64,000 nucleotides of DNA from Terebella lapidaria. Its lineage: Eukaryota; Annelida; Polychaeta; Terebellida; Terebellidae. The translations under genes and the position numbers were made by a program. The stretch is taken from assembly GCA_949152475.1 (NCBI GenBank), contig OX424570.1, positions 3,770,181-3,834,180 on the forward strand. Direction: 5' to 3'. Positions 10,127 through 23,095 of this stretch are shown piece by piece. How positions within the stretch are numbered: the first letter of the stretch is position 1; each line of letters begins with the position of its first letter. Under the pieces are notes generated by a model. The model did not search any database and was not told the origin of the DNA. It saw nothing but the letters and a program-made list of their open reading frames with translations.

Positions 10127-11656
10127 ATGGCGATGCAAGGAAACGTCCAAGTTGTGACGATCACAGAGCCAATACAAGACGTGAACACCTACCCGGACTA
10201 CCGGTCCAAGGCCTCCAAGGTCCTGGGCTGGCTCCAGCTGTCACTGGCTCTGGTGTTCATCATCCTACAGGTGGCAGGACTCATCATACAGGAAGATAGA
10301 TGGGACAAAAACCTGATCTTCTACGTGGGGGCAGCTTTCTGGTGTTCTCCTTGGGTGAGTTGGATTAAGCCATTTTGTTCTGTTGGCTTTATTGGCTTAT
10401 ATTCACAGTTTCGGAACAGTGACTACAATCTAGTCATATATTAAACAAAAACTGATAAATAATATTGATTGTGAAAGTCTGATATTTTGAAAACTACACA
10501 AATAACTGATGCAAAAGCCAGAATCATGTCGGACATACATTAATCTAAAATACTGGGAAAATGAAATCAACATTCCCTTCATTGTTATACTTTTACCTTC
10601 CACAGTTTATCATATCGGGAGCGCTGGCAGTAGCGGCCGGTAACCGTCAGCAGAAATGTCCAGTTGTCGGTAATCTCGTCATGTCGATATTCTCCACCAT
10701 CTTTGCCTTCATCCTGATGATTGTCTGCGGAGTTCTCGTGGGTGCAGAAAGACTCATCGCTTGGGGATTCAACACTGGCGGAGTGGATGAGGTAGCTATC
10801 AATACCAATGATATCATTAACGATATTGAGAAATGAAATATTTTTCTGTGATGAGGTTACCTTGGGCAGTATTGTGTTCTATTTTATCGTTGGTTTATTA
10901 AATCACGAGTCCAAAAATGAATAGAAGCGTAGTTATCTGTTTTCACAAATTCTGTTGGGATGACCTCCCGAATTAAACCATATCAAAGTTCATGTAATGA
11001 ACAGAAATATTGAATGACAGTCACGTGGTTGGTTGTTGACTTTCAAAGCACTCTTGCTATTCCCACAGGGGAGCTACGCTATCGGAGTGATCATGTTGAT
11101 CCTGACGTTCGTCATGGTGATTGTTACCATTTGGTCATCCAGTCTCGGCTGTAGAGTGGCGTGTTGTGGCAAACAATCACAGGTATGGAACGTTGAACAT
11201 ACGGTGGATGCAAACATTGCCAATATTATTCAAAATCTGTCACGTAAATACATTAATGAAATGTGGTACAATGTTCACCAGAGTATCATGTTTTTTCTTG
11301 CAGAACAAAGTGATGGTGATACAGCCACAGATGATGGCAGCACAACCAGCGATGGTACAACAGCCTCCAGTGTACAGCACAGCAAACCAGAGTCCCACAT
11401 ACGTCACCAAACAGGGTAAGTTATCTAACATTCACTGTGGGATTCAGACTTTCATAGCCTACACATATATGTAGACAAATATGCCCTTGCAATAACACAG
11501 AAATCTATACACAAAAACATATAAACCGTTATGTTGAAGATATTATATGACGAATATATTGACAAGAACGCAACATTGATGCTTATGATTATTTTTATCA
11601 TTGCAGATTCCACGGACGTACACATGCCCCAGCCTGTAGGTAGTGCTTACCCTTGA
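10127..11656 (+). CDS. MS4A/CD20-like four-span membrane protein, copy A
   Basis: Five coding exons: 10127-10354, 10606-10791, 11069-11182, 11304-11415 and 11607-11656. Introns are GT-AG; the first three junctions are phase 0 and the last is phase 1, giving 229 aa. Hydrophobic segments lie near residues 36-54, 64-87, 100-123 and 142-161. The SKVLGWLQL start of helix 1 and the FIISGALAVAAG of helix 2 are hallmarks of the CD20-like/MS4A family, whose members are four-span plasma or internal membrane proteins that form oligomers and modulate signalling or ion flux. The short N-terminus is cytosolic. After helix 4, GCRVACCG is a candidate palmitoylation patch. The C-tail is Gln/Pro-rich with a PPVY (PPxY) motif at 197-200. 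The start lies in AATACAATGGCG. Copy-specific residues are Ser74, Arg125 and the SAYP end. Substrate or ligand unknown. Confidence 0.85.
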
Positions 11657-11983
11657 GCAGTCAACTCTGAAATATCAAATACACGGCTCTTGGTTATGAT
11701 TTACTCATCGTATAATGTGCATGAATATGTAATATTGCTATCAAAATATCAATAAGACATATTGTCCTATTTTGTAACTTTAAGAAAGAATTTTAAATGA
11801 CATAAACATTGTCACTTCGCAACTCAGTAATGAATCTTAATGAATAATGAAACAATAATGAATCTGACTTTTGATAAATGCTGTTGATTATATTCAGTGA
11901 GCTATTATTTATGTTATTGTATGCCATTATTTATGCTAATACATGGATGACTGTATTTGTTAATTTATTTGTTGTATGTTTGT

Positions 11984-11989
11984 AATAAA
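11984..11989 (+). terminator. Polyadenylation signal of gene A
   Basis: AATAAA lies about 330 bases after the stop codon, in a 3' region conserved with B, C and D (TTTGTAATAAATCATTCTGTG). Confidence 0.6.
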
Positions 11990-12419
11990 TCATTCTGTGA
12001 TACGTGATATAAGTCGTTCTTAAACATGTATTTGCTCAAATTTTAGAGGAGCTCAGCAAACGCGTTCAGCAAATGTATGCATTTGTTGGTCAAGGACAGC
12101 TAGATGGTCCATAGTTTTCCTATATTGAAACAAGTTACAGTGCATGAGTTGACATAATTAAGTATTGGCCAAAGTACAGATATTGAGTGTTTGAAACCGA
12201 AGGCCATGTCAAAGTAAACATATCACCAAGACGCAGACTGTCTGACTCTCCAGGACTCAGCATACTGCAAGACACTAATAACTATTCTCTTATTGAGGAA
12301 TTATCTAGGAATATCAACGAATATCAATCAAAATCTTGGCGGTGCACATTCACAGTAATACAGTTTTCACGACGAACATAATACGTGTGGGCATTTCAGC
12401 TAAAATGCCACCATAAGGG

Positions 12420-13700
12420 CACCTTTTCATTATTCACGGTCACACATCCACCAAGCTCCAGTTTTGGGCAATTTTACTAAAACTTCTGGGACCCATTAAT
12501 CGATTAGCAAATAACTCAATCCTCGCGGGTCCATAAACAGCCCCCTATACCGAACGTAAAGTCCGTCAGTCATATCAATTACTTACAGATGGTCGGCAAG
12601 TATTCAGACATAAATGATAATATTGTGTATTATGCAGAAAAATCCTTTGAATAAATGAATGATGAATCAATATGGGAATGTCTTCTGTATTACATCACGC
12701 TTTTGGTATAGGGCCTGTAAGTCATGTGCTGTTACGATGTGATTCTGGTGGCAAACCAACATACACCTTTTGTGTTACTTAAGTAATTTGAGTTTTGAAT
12801 GGAGTTCTACTCATATCAAACAGAAGGTGTATGTTTGTTTGACACCGGAAATCACACCATGAGATCACGTCACTTACGAGCCCTATTAAATCCTTTCATG
12901 AGTAATTAGCCAAACTCCTGGCAATACTGTTGGTTGATAGTTGATAGCAAACTGACATATGTGTTTGAAAACTCTGTGTGTATATCAAAGCTAGAACAAC
13001 TTTTAGAAATGACAACTTCAGCACAAATTGGTAGGAAAATATGAATTATATGCCAAAATTGGTTGCTAAAAAAGATCCAAATTCAGGCTATTCAATTTTT
13101 ATCTCAAAGTGGTCCATGTTACTCGCGCTTTCTACACATCTCCTGGTGTCACTGATGATTTGTCTAAATATTCTGGCAACCGGCAATGTCGGCAAGCAAA
13201 AATTTTCTATCCAGTGTATATACAATTGACCATGATTTTCTGAGTAACAGTACTCGAACTGTGCATATTTCCTATATATTCCTCTCATTCTCGGGAATCT
13301 GAGATGTATAAAGTGTATGTAAATACAGGCCAAGATTCTAACCTATCAACGATATTGTGACCCAAACGCGACGATTTCAATATTTTCATAGTCAATTGCA
13401 ATTTTCTATGCAGCAAAATTCCTATGTCGTCACTCGTCAGTATATGGTGTGTTTGTCTCACAACGTACAGGCAAATACAGAGCTATTTACGGATGTGAGG
13501 ACATTATACACAGCTAGTCTCTAAACTACTACAAGGATATGTTTTACTAAGACTAATGTTAGTGTTTGAGAACGTTTATGGACGTCATCACGATCTGGTT
13601 GATAAGTATGCAGCACATGAGGGGCAGAGAATGATCAGTCTTTCAGGTACACCTGATTTTGTTTTGTATACATTGTATGTTTATTCTATTAACTTGAGTG
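12420..13700. repeat. Spacer A-B, tandem unit copy
   Basis: This is a non-coding spacer that recurs at 17075, 21790 and 26445, and in part at 9018. It holds the foldback MITE (12711-12883). Bases about 13250-13520 are present here and in the spacers after C and D but absent after B. Small frames, such as 12187-12381 just before it, are seen in all copies only because the duplications are recent. Confidence 0.55.
12711..12883. mobile_element. 173-bp foldback MITE, TA target site
   Basis: The two halves are inverted repeats of about 65 bases, including GGGCCTGTAAGTCA at the left end against the complement of the right end GTCACTTACGAGCCC, and CATACACCTT against AAGGTGTATG inside. It is flanked by TA on both sides (12709-12710 and 12884-12885), as expected for Tc1/mariner-type elements. 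A related empty site exists at about 9291. No transposase is encoded. Copies lie in all four MITE-bearing spacers because they were carried along by the tandem duplications. Confidence 0.65.
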
Positions 13701-14300
13701 GTTATTCAAATATACGACTAACATTTCTCACTGTTTTGAGTATTCTGGACAAAAGAATGAGAAGTGTTGTTCATCCTCAACTTCATTACCGTTACAACTT
13801 TTACATATCCTCTCTCCAAGTCTGTCTTTTCAATTTTTTCTGAAACATTGTCCTCAACATTCCTAAACCTGTCTGTTTCAATTGCTAATGGTAATATGCC
13901 ACATCGAAATTGAGTGAATAGTGATCTTTAATACTTTGATAGATATTAATGTAGTTGGGCAGCTTAGGCTTTGATCTGACACACAGCTGCCATTCCTGAT
14001 ACATTACATTCATACACCTTTCATTAACAGTATTCATATTGAACATCTCTAGATTTCATAATGTGACTCCAACCCTAAAAGAAAGCATATATGTAATATG
14101 TCATTACACCAATTGTAAGCACCACCAAGCCCATATAAATACAAAAATATTTGCTTGGGTAACTTAGTTTGATCCATTTTCACACGGCTATTCCATAACC
14201 TGAGCATTTTCTTGTGTCTCCTACATTTTATAGATAGCCATCCCATATCTTCCTGTACTGCAGCGGTAGGTGCAAATTTATGAACCCCCAAGAAATACAC
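13700..14300 (-). mobile_element. LINE reverse-transcriptase C-terminal fragment (spacer A-B)
   Basis: The minus strand encodes YFLGVHKFAPTAAVQEDMGW followed by a region like the LINE at 56093-56860 (LRLWNSRVKMDQTKLPKQIF). It continues, with stops and shifts, toward a decayed Cys-rich end. Compared with the copies after B and D it lacks about 390 bases of LINE 3' sequence. It is non-functional and antisense to the MS4A genes. Confidence 0.6.
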
Positions 14301-14304
14301 AGTT

Positions 14305-14794
14305 TACACATATTCTTGCCTTGATGCCTGTATATCCAAGTTGTGTTCTGTTTATATCTAATCGTACTATCATCCAACAAACAAGTTGTTTACCAGGAGA
14401 AATGGCCATAACTGTGATCAACACTCAGGTTATCACGGCCAATCACAATATTTACAAACATTGCCACACTTCATCGCACATGGCTGAATTGCACTTAGCG
14501 TATTACGTGTTCTACTGTCCAGTTTGTGACGCTCAAACATGTTACATCACAAATTGCCAGATCAGACACCAATCGACCTTGTAAGCTGATTATTGGTTAT
14601 TTATTGTGAACACGATCTATATATAAGCTTGATGAACTTGGTGATGACATAACACATCAGAAGTTACCAGATCAGAATTTCTCAGAAGTTAACAGGGGTC
14701 CTGTTGAAAATATCGAAATTGAGCCTCACTTTGACCAATTTAAAAAACCTTTACATACGCGAAAATCTGTCCGATAGCTGTCAGGAAACAAACG
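14305..14794 (+). promoter_or_regulatory. Upstream module of MS4A-like gene B
   Basis: Homologous to 9655-10126 (see there). TATATATAAG lies at 14618-14627, about 170 bases before the ATG, and CCAATCA at 14439-14445. The 5' leader contains TCAGAAGTTA words repeated at short distance. Confidence 0.5.
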
Positions 14795-16357
14795 ATGGCG
14801 ATGCAAGGAAACGTACAAGTTGTGACGATCACAGAGCCGATACAAGACGTGAACACCTACCCGGACTACCGGTCCAAGGCCTCCAAGGTTCTCGGCTGGC
14901 TCCAGTTGTCACTGGCTCTGGTGTTCATCATCCTACAGGTGGCAGGACTCATCATACAGGAAGATAGATGGGACAAAAACCTGATCTTCTACGTGGGGGC
15001 AGCTTTCTGGTGTGTTCCTTGGGTGAGTTTCATCAACACTCTGTCCATTCCTAGCCTCAAACTCGGAAATTTACTATTGGAACCACGAATAACATTCAGC
15101 CAAACTCTCATACAGAACTGTTAAGCGCTATATATACTAGTAGTGTGAAAATCTGGAATGGCAGAAGAGAAGACTATACACATAACCAGTGCAAACAACC
15201 GCGTGCTACTGCAAAGAAGAATCATGTCAGAAATCAACAAAGCAACACAGTCTTAAACTACATAGGATTTCAAATTCAGGCATTCATTCATGTTTTACAT
15301 TTTCTTCCCACAGTTTATCATATCGGGAGCGCTGGCGGTAGCAGCCGGTAACCTTCAACAAAAATGTCCAGTTGTCGGTAATCTCGTCATGTCGATATTC
15401 TCTACCATCTTTGCCTTCATTCTGATGATTGTATGCGGAGTTCTCGTGGGTGCAGAAGAACTCATTGCTTGGGGATTCAACACTGGCGGAGTGGATGAGG
15501 TAACTATCAGTACCAATGATACAATTACTGATATGGATACAATTACTGATATTCAGATAGACATGCTTTCTATGATGGGGTCAGGAACAATATTGTACTC
15601 TACATGTATTTCACACTTGGTTTATTAAATCATGAGTCCAAAAATTAAAAGAAGTGTAGTTATCCGTTTTCACACATTCTGTTTGGATGCCTTCCCGATT
15701 TATATCATATAAAAGTACATGTAATGAACATATTGAATGATAGTTACGCATTTAGTTATTCAGCACTACTCTTGTCATACTCACAGGGGAGCTACGCTAT
15801 CGGAGTGATCATGTTGATCCTGACGTTCGTCATGGTGATTGTTACCATTTGGTCATCCAGTCTCGGCTGTAGAGTGGCGTGTTGTGGCAAACAATCACAG
15901 GTATGGAAGACATATTGTAACTGTATTGTTTATGCTATTTTGAATTTGTTACGTACATATATTCCTGAAATGTGACACAATATTCACCAGAGTATCATGT
16001 TTTCTCACAGAACAAAGTGATGGTGATACAGCCACAGATGATGGCAACACAAACTGCGATGGTACAACAGCCTCCAGTGTACAGCACAGCAAACCAGAGT
16101 CCCACATACGTCACTAAACAGGGTAAGTTATCCAACATTCACTATGGGATTCAGACTTTCACAGCCTACACATATATGTAGGCAAATATGCCCTTGCAAT
16201 AACACAGAAATCTATTCACAAATAAACCGATATGTTGAAGATATTATATGACAAATATATTGACAAGAACGCAACATTGATGATCATGATTATTTTTATC
16301 ATTGCAGATTCGACTGATGTACACATGCCCCAGCCTGTAGGTGGTGCATACCCTTGA
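14795..16357 (+). CDS. MS4A/CD20-like four-span membrane protein, copy B
   Basis: Exons 14795-15022, 15314-15499, 15787-15900, 16011-16122 and 16308-16357 have the same phases as copy A and predict 229 aa. Domain content is as in A: four hydrophobic segments, the FIISGALAVAAG signature, the Cys patch and the PPVY motif. It differs at Val74, Leu90 (Arg in the other copies), Glu125, the ATQTAM tail segment and a GGAYP end. Intron 1 is unrelated to that of A and E, while exon 1 is almost identical to theirs, which points to selection or conversion on exons. AATAAA at 16624-16629 is the likely polyadenylation signal. Nearly identical to copy D. Confidence 0.85.
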
Positions 16358-16623
16358 CCAGTCAACTCTGAAATATCAAATACACGGCTCTTGGTTGTGA
16401 TTTCCTCATCGTATACTGTTCATGAATATGTAATACTGCTATCAAAATATCAATAAGACATATTGTCCTATTTTGTAACTTTAAGAAAGAATTTTAGATG
16501 ACAAAAATATTGTCACTTCGCAACTCAGTAATGAATCAGTGGCTATTATTTATGTTATTGCATGCCATTATCATGCTAATACATTGATGACTCTATTTGT
16601 TATTCTATTTGTTGTATGTTTGT

Positions 16624-16629
16624 AATAAA
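16624..16629 (+). terminator. Polyadenylation signal of gene B
   Basis: AATAAA about 270 bases after the stop codon, in the same conserved context as in A. Confidence 0.6.
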
Positions 16630-17371
16630 TCATTCTGTGATACTAGATATAAGTCGTTCTTCAACATATTTTTGCTCAAATTTTAGAGGAGCTCAGCATT
16701 AGTCAGCAAACACGTTGAGCAAATGTATGCATTTGTTGGTCAAGGACAGCTAGATGGTTCATAGTTTTCCTATACTAATACAAGTTACAGTGCATGAGTT
16801 GATATAATTAATTATGTATTGGCCAAAGTACAGACATTGAGTGTTTGAAACTGAAGGCCAGGTCAAAGTAAACATATCACCAAGACGCAGACTGTCTAAC
16901 TCTCCAGGACGCAGCATACTGCAAGACGCTAATAACTATTCTCTTATTGAGGAATTATTGAGGAATATCATCCAATATCAATCAAAATCTTGGTGGTGCA
17001 CATTCACGGTAATACAGTTTTCACGATGAACATAATACTGTGGACATTTCAGCTTAAAAGCCATTATAAGGGCACCTTTTCATTATTCACGGTCACACAT
17101 CCACCAAGCTCCAGTTTTGGGCAATTCTACTAAAACTTCAATCGACCATTAATCGATTAGAAAATAACTTTATCCTCGCGGGTCCATAAACAGCCCCTCT
17201 ACCGAATGTAAAGTCCGTCAGTCATATCAATTACTTACAGATGGTCGGCAAGTATTCAGACATAAATGATATTATTGTGTATTATGCAAAAGAAATCCTT
17301 TGAATAAATGAATGATGAATCAATACATGTATGGGAATGTCTTCTGTATTACATATCACGCTTTTGGTATA

Positions 17372-17544
17372 GGACCTGTAAGTCATGTGCTGTTACGATG
17401 TGATTCTGGTGGCAAACCAACATACACCTTTTGTGTTACTTAAGTAATTTGAGTTTTGACTGGAGTTCTAGTCATATTAAACAAAAGGCGTATGTTTGTT
17501 TGACACCGGAAATCACACCATGACATCACGTCACATACGAGCCT
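17372..17544. mobile_element. 173-bp foldback MITE (spacer after B)
   Basis: Paralogous copy of the element at 12711-12883 with a few substitutions, still flanked by TA. It is inherited through tandem duplication of the spacer, not by independent insertion. Confidence 0.6.
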
Positions 17545-18181
17545 TATTAAATCCCTTCATGAGTAATTAGCCAAACTCCTGGCAATACTGTTTGGTTGAT
17601 AGTTGATAGCAAACTAACATATGTGTTTGAAACCCTGTGTGTATATCAAAGCTAGAACAACTTTTAGAAATGACAACTTCAGCACAAATTGGTAGGAAAA
17701 TATGAATTATATGCCAAAATTGGTTGCTAAAAAAGATCCAAATTCAGGCTAATTTATTTTTATCTCAAAGTGGCCCATGTTACTGGCGCTTTCTACACAG
17801 TCTCCTGATGTCATTGATGATTTGTCTGAATAATCTGGCAACCGGCAATGTCGGCAAGCAAAAATTTTCTATCCAGTGTTTTCATATACAATTGACCATG
17901 ATTTTCTGAGTAACAGTAAACTTACTACAAGGATATGTTTTACTAAGACTAATGTCAGTGTTTGAGAACGTTTATGGACGTCATCACGATCTGGTTGGTA
18001 AGTATGCAGCACATGAGGGTCAGGGAATGTTCAGTCTTTCAGGTACACCTGATTTTGTTTGGTATATGTTTATTTTATCAACTTGATTTTACTTTTTTAT
18101 GGCCATCGATGTTGGCTCATGGAATTCCATAGCAATTTTTCGATTTTGACTGACACTAAAAATTGATAACAGACTCGATAA

Positions 18182-19115
18182 GTAAGAGTGAGCGAATGAG
18201 TGAGTGAAATAAATTGATTTATTAAAGTCACTTGTACATCAACGTACTAAACATTTTCTAATACACAACAATCTCGGGTACCCAGCCCATAAGTCTTATA
18301 AGTGACACTTCCCATGAATCTGCATATATTCTGCAGAGTTTTACATTTGTTTCTGGTTACACAATTTCCGAGTATTCCATGCGCTGAAAATATATCCAAC
18401 GCTTCCAATGCTCATTCATACACAGAGTTATTCTCTGATCATCACTCAATCTGAATTTTGTAAGTGGTTATTCAAATATACGACTAACGTTTCTCTCTGT
18501 TTTGAGCATTCTGGACAAAAGAATTAAAAGTGTTTTTCATCCTCAACTTCATTACAGTTACCATGGTTACAACTTTTACATATCCTCTCTCAAAGTTTTT
18601 TTTCTCAATTTTCCTGAAACATTGTCTTCAACACTCCTAAACCTGCCTGTTTCAATTGCTATTGGTAATATGCCACATCGAAATTGAGTGAATAGTGATC
18701 TTTAATATTTTGACAGATATCTAATGACATATGGCTCGGATTCAAAACTATTTTGCATTTTAATGTAGTTGGGCAGCTTAGGCTTTGATCTGACACACAG
18801 CTGCCATTCCTGATACATTACATTCATACACCTTTCATTAACAGTATTCATATTGAACATCTCTAGTTTTTCATAACGTGACCCCAACCCTAAAAGAGAG
18901 GATATATGTAATATGTCATAACACCAATTGTAAGTACCACCAAGCCCATATAAATACAAAAATATTTGCTTGGGTAACTTAGTTTGATCCATTTTCACAA
19001 GGCTATTCCATAACCTGAGCATTTTCTTGTGTCTCCTACATTTCATAGATAGCCATCCCATATCTTCCTGTACTGCAGCGGTAGATGCAAATTTATGAAC
19101 CCCCAAGAAATACAC
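18182..19115 (-). mobile_element. LINE 3' end with (CACT/CATT)n-like tail (spacer after B)
   Basis: A 137-codon minus-strand frame (18702-19115) contains FLGVHKFASTAAVQEDMGWL, LPKQIFLYLYGLGGTYNWC, and EWQLCVRSKPKL before the first stop. Downstream in broken frames come a GILPIAIETGRF-like segment and a degenerate zinc-knuckle (CKSC, then VEDEKHF, then FCP). The element ends in GTGAGCGAATGAGTGAGTG on the plus strand, a short tandem tail typical of some LINE 3' ends. It is decayed and antisense to the cluster. Confidence 0.65.
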
Positions 19116-19119
19116 AGTT

Positions 19120-19575
19120 TACAGAAATTCTTGGCTTGATGCCTGTATATCCAAGTTGTGTTCTGTTTATATCTAATCGTACTATCATCCAACAAACAAG
19201 TTGTTTACCAGGAGGAGTGGCCATAACTGTGATAACACTCAGGTTATCACGGCCAATCACAATATTTACAAACATTGCCACACTTCATCGCACATGGCTG
19301 AATTGCACTTAGCGTATTACGTGTTCTGGTAAGTTTATTTCTCATAAAGTCACTCCTAATAGGATGAACAAATGTCCAGGATGAATCTACTGTCCAGTTT
19401 GTGACGCTCAAACATGTTACATCACAAATTGCCAGATCAGACACCAATCGACCTTATAAGCTGATTATTGGTTATTTATTGCGAACACGATCTATATATA
19501 AGCTTGATGAAATTGGTGATCACATAACACATCAGAAGTTACCAGATCAGAATTTCTCAGAAGTTAACAGGGGTC
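19120..19575 (+). promoter_or_regulatory. Orphan MS4A-type upstream module before truncated copy C
   Basis: This carries the same CCAAT and TATATATAAG (19493-19502) words as the other modules. It joins exon 1 at codon 27 directly, so the 5' leader and start codon are gone. In the coding frame the upstream sequence meets a TAA at 19525-19527 with no ATG after it before the exon. Confidence 0.5.
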
Positions 19576-21027
19576 TCCAAGGCCTCCAAGGTCCTGGGCT
19601 GGCTCCAGCTGTCACTGGCTCTGGTGTTCATCATCCTACAGGTGGCAGGACTCATCATACAGGAAGATAGATGGGACAAAAACCTGATCTTCTACGTGGG
19701 GGCAGCTTTCTGGTGTGCTCCTTGGGTGAGTTGGATTAAGCCATTTTGTTCTGTTGGCTTTATTGGCTTATATTCACAGTTTCGGAACAGTGACTACAAT
19801 CTAGTCATATATTAAACAAAAACTGATAAATAATATTGATTGTGAAAGTCTGATATTTTGAAAACTACACAAATAACTGATGCAAAAGCCAGAATCATGT
19901 CGGACATACATTAATCTAAAATACTGGGAAAATGAAATCAACATTCCCTTCATTGTTATACTTTTACCTTCCACAGTTTATCATATCGGGAGCGCTGGCA
20001 GTAGCGGCCGGTAACCGTCAGCAGAAATGTCCAGTTGTCGGTAATCTCGTCATGTCGATATTCTCCACCATCTTTGCCTTCATCCTGATGATTGTCTGCG
20101 GAGTTCTCGTGGGTGCAGAAAGACTCATCGCTTGGGGATTCAACACTGGCGGAGTGGATGAGGTAGCTATCAATACCAATGATATCATTAACGATATTGA
20201 GAAATGAAATATTTTTCTGTGATGAGGTTACCTTGGGCAGTATTGTGTTCTATTTTATCGTTGGTTTATTAAATCACGAGTCCAAAAATGAATAGAAGCG
20301 TAGTTATCTGTTTTCACAAATTCTGTTGGGATGACCTCCCGAATTAAACCATATCAAAGTTCATGTAATGAACAGAAATATTGAATGACAGTCACGTGGT
20401 TGGTTGTTGACTTTCAAAACACTCTTGCTATTCCCACAGGGGAGCTACGCTATCGGAGTAATCATGTTGATCCTGACGTTCGTCATGGTGATTGTTACCA
20501 TTTGGTCATCCAGTCTCGGCTGTAGAGTGGCGTGTTGTGGCAAACAATCACAGGTATGGAACGTTGAACATACGGTGGATGCAAACATTGCCAATATTAT
20601 TCAAAATCTGTCACGTAAATACATTAATGAAATGTGGTACAATGTTCACCAGAGTATCATGTTTTTTCTTGCAGAACAAAGTGATGGTGATACAGCCACA
20701 GATGATGGCAGCACAACCAGCGATGGTACAACAGCCTCCAGTGTACAGCACAGCAAACCAGAGTCCCACATACGTCACCAAACAGGGTAAGTTATCTAAC
20801 ATTCACTGTGGGATTCAGACTTTCATAGCCTACACATATATGTAGACAAATATGCCCTTGCAATAACACAGAAATCTATACACAAAAACATATAAACCGT
20901 TATGTTGAAGATATTATATGACGAATATATTGACAAGAACGCAACATTGATGCTTATGATTATTTTTATCATTGCAGATTCCACGGACGTACACATGCCC
21001 CAGCCTGTAGGTAGTGCTTACCCTTGA
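19576..21027 (+). pseudogene. MS4A-like copy C, missing its first 26 codons
   Basis: The retained exons are 19576-19725 (codons 27-76), 19977-20162, 20440-20553, 20675-20786 and 20978-21027. All splice sites are intact and the sequence is almost identical to copy A at offset 9371; the only exon changes I noticed are Ala74 for Ser74 and a silent GTG-to-GTA in exon 3. The break lies inside exon 1: TTAACAGGGGTC from a leader sequence joins TCCAAGGCCTCCAAGG. No in-frame ATG precedes helix 1; the first is Met102, so a normal four-span product is not predicted unless another exon supplies a start. The decay is recent, since everything downstream is still open. Confidence 0.75.
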
Positions 21028-22081
21028 GCAGTCAACTCTGAAATATCAAATACACGGCTCTTGGTTATGATTTACTCATCGTATAATGTGCATGAATATG
21101 TAATATTGCTATCAAAATATCAATAAGACATATTGTCCTATTTTGTAACTTTAAGAAAGAATTTTAAATGACATAAACATTGTCACTTCGCAACTCAGTA
21201 ATGAATCTTAATGAATAATGAAACAATAATGAATCTGACTTTTGATAAATGCTGTTGATTATATTCAGTGAGCTATTATTTATGTTATTGTATGCCATTA
21301 TATATGCTAATACATGGATGACTGTATTTGTTAATTTATTTGTTGTATGTTTGTAATAAATCATTCTGTGATACGTGATATAAGTCATTCTTAAACATGT
21401 ATTTGCTCAAATTTTAGAGGAGCTCAGCAAACGCGTTCAGCAAATGTATGCATTTGTTGGTCAAGGACAGCTAGATGGTCCATAGTTTTCCTATATTGAA
21501 ACAAGTTACAGTGCATGAGTTGACATAATTAAGTATTGGCCAAAGTACAGATATTGAGTGTTTGAAACCGAAGGCCATGTCAAAGTAAACATATCACCAA
21601 GACGCAGACTGTCTGACTCTCCAGGACTCAGCATACTGCAAGACACTAATAACTATTCTCTTATTGAGGAATTATCGAGGAATATCAACGAATATCAATC
21701 AAAATCTTGGCGGTGCACATTCACAGTAATACAGTTTTCACGACGAACATAATACGTGTGGGCATTTCAGCTAAAATGCCACCATAAGGGCACCTTTTCA
21801 CTATTCACGGTCACACATCCACCAAGCTCCAGTTTTGGGCAATTTTACTAAAACTTCTGGGACCCATTAATCGATTAGCAAATAACTCAATCCTCGCGGG
21901 TCCATAAACAGCCCCCTATACCGAACGTAAAGTCCGTCAGTCATATCAATTACTTACAGATGGTCGGCAAGTATTCAGACATAAATGATAATATTGTGTA
22001 TTATGCAGAAAAATCCTTTGAATAAATGAATGATGAATCAATATGGGAATGTCTTCTGTATTACATCACGCTTTTGGTATA

Positions 22082-22254
22082 GGGCCTGTAAGTCATGTGC
22101 TGTTACGATGTGATTCTGGTGGCAAACCAACATACACCTTTTGTGTTACTTAAGTAATTTGAGTTTTGAATGGAGTTCTACTCATATCAAACAGAAGGTG
22201 TATGTTTGTTTGACACCGGAAATCACACCATGAGATCACGTCACTTACGAGCCC
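22082..22254. mobile_element. 173-bp foldback MITE (spacer after C)
   Basis: Copy of 12711-12883 at offset 9371, nearly identical and flanked by TA. Confidence 0.6.
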
Positions 22255-23095
22255 TATTAAATCCTTTCATGAGTAATTAGCCAAACTCCTGGCAATACTG
22301 TTGGTTGATAGTTGATAGCAAACTGACATATGTGTTTGAAAACTCTGTGTGTATATCAAAGCTAGAACAACTTTTAGAAATGACAACTTCAGCACAAATT
22401 GGTAGGAAAATATGAATTATATGCCAAAATTGGTTGCTAAAAAAGATCCAAATTCAGGCTATTCAATTTTTATCTCAAAGTGGTCCATGTTACTCGCGCT
22501 TTCTACACATCTCCTGGTGTCACTGATGATTTGTCTAAATATTCTGGCAACCGGCAATGTCGGCAAGCAAAAATTTTCTATCCAGTGTATATACAATTGA
22601 CCATGATTTTCTGAGTAGCAGTACTCGAACTGTGCATATTTCCTATATATTCCTCTCATTCTCGGGAATCTGAGATGTATAAAGTGTATGTAAATACAGG
22701 CCAAGATTCTAACCTATCAACGATATTGTGACCCAAACGCGACGATTTCAATATTTTCATAGTCAATTGCAATTTTCTATGCAGCAAAATTCCTATGTCG
22801 TCACTCGTCAGTATATGGTGTGTTTGTCTCACAACGTACAGGCAAATACAGAGCTATTTACGGATGTGAGGACATTATACACAGCTAGTCTCTAAACTAC
22901 TACAAGGATATGTTTTACTAAGACTAATGTTAGTGTTTGAGAACGTTTATGGACGTCATCACGATCTGGTTGATAAGTATGCAGCACATGAGGGGCAGAG
23001 AATGATCAGTCTTTCAGGTACACCTGATTTTGTTTTGTATACATTGTATGTTTATTCTATTAACTTGAGTGGTTATTCAAATATACGACTAACAT

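Larger units (their letters stand above)
17920..19575. repeat. Spacer segment from a different unit, between two duplication junctions
   Basis: Upstream of about 17920 the sequence matches the D side at an offset of exactly 9371 with very few differences. At GTAACAGTA the match breaks: 270 bases present after D are missing here. The remainder is only roughly 95-98% alike by eye and carries further indels. The right edge is the join into exon 1 of copy C at 19575-19576. The segment contains the LINE relic and a full promoter-like module whose gene start is missing. Confidence 0.5.

Noticed and set aside
12187..12381. 64-codon plus-strand frame repeated at 16841, 21558 and 26212 (FETEGHVKVNISPRRRLS and relatives)
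   Set aside because: It is shared only because the spacers are recent duplicates. The A/C and B/D versions differ mostly by amino-acid-changing substitutions, as expected for non-coding DNA.
14704..14967. 87-codon frame overlapping exon 1 of MS4A-like copies B, D and E
   Set aside because: It is an out-of-frame shadow of exon 1; the four-span frame fits the splice phases and the family signature.
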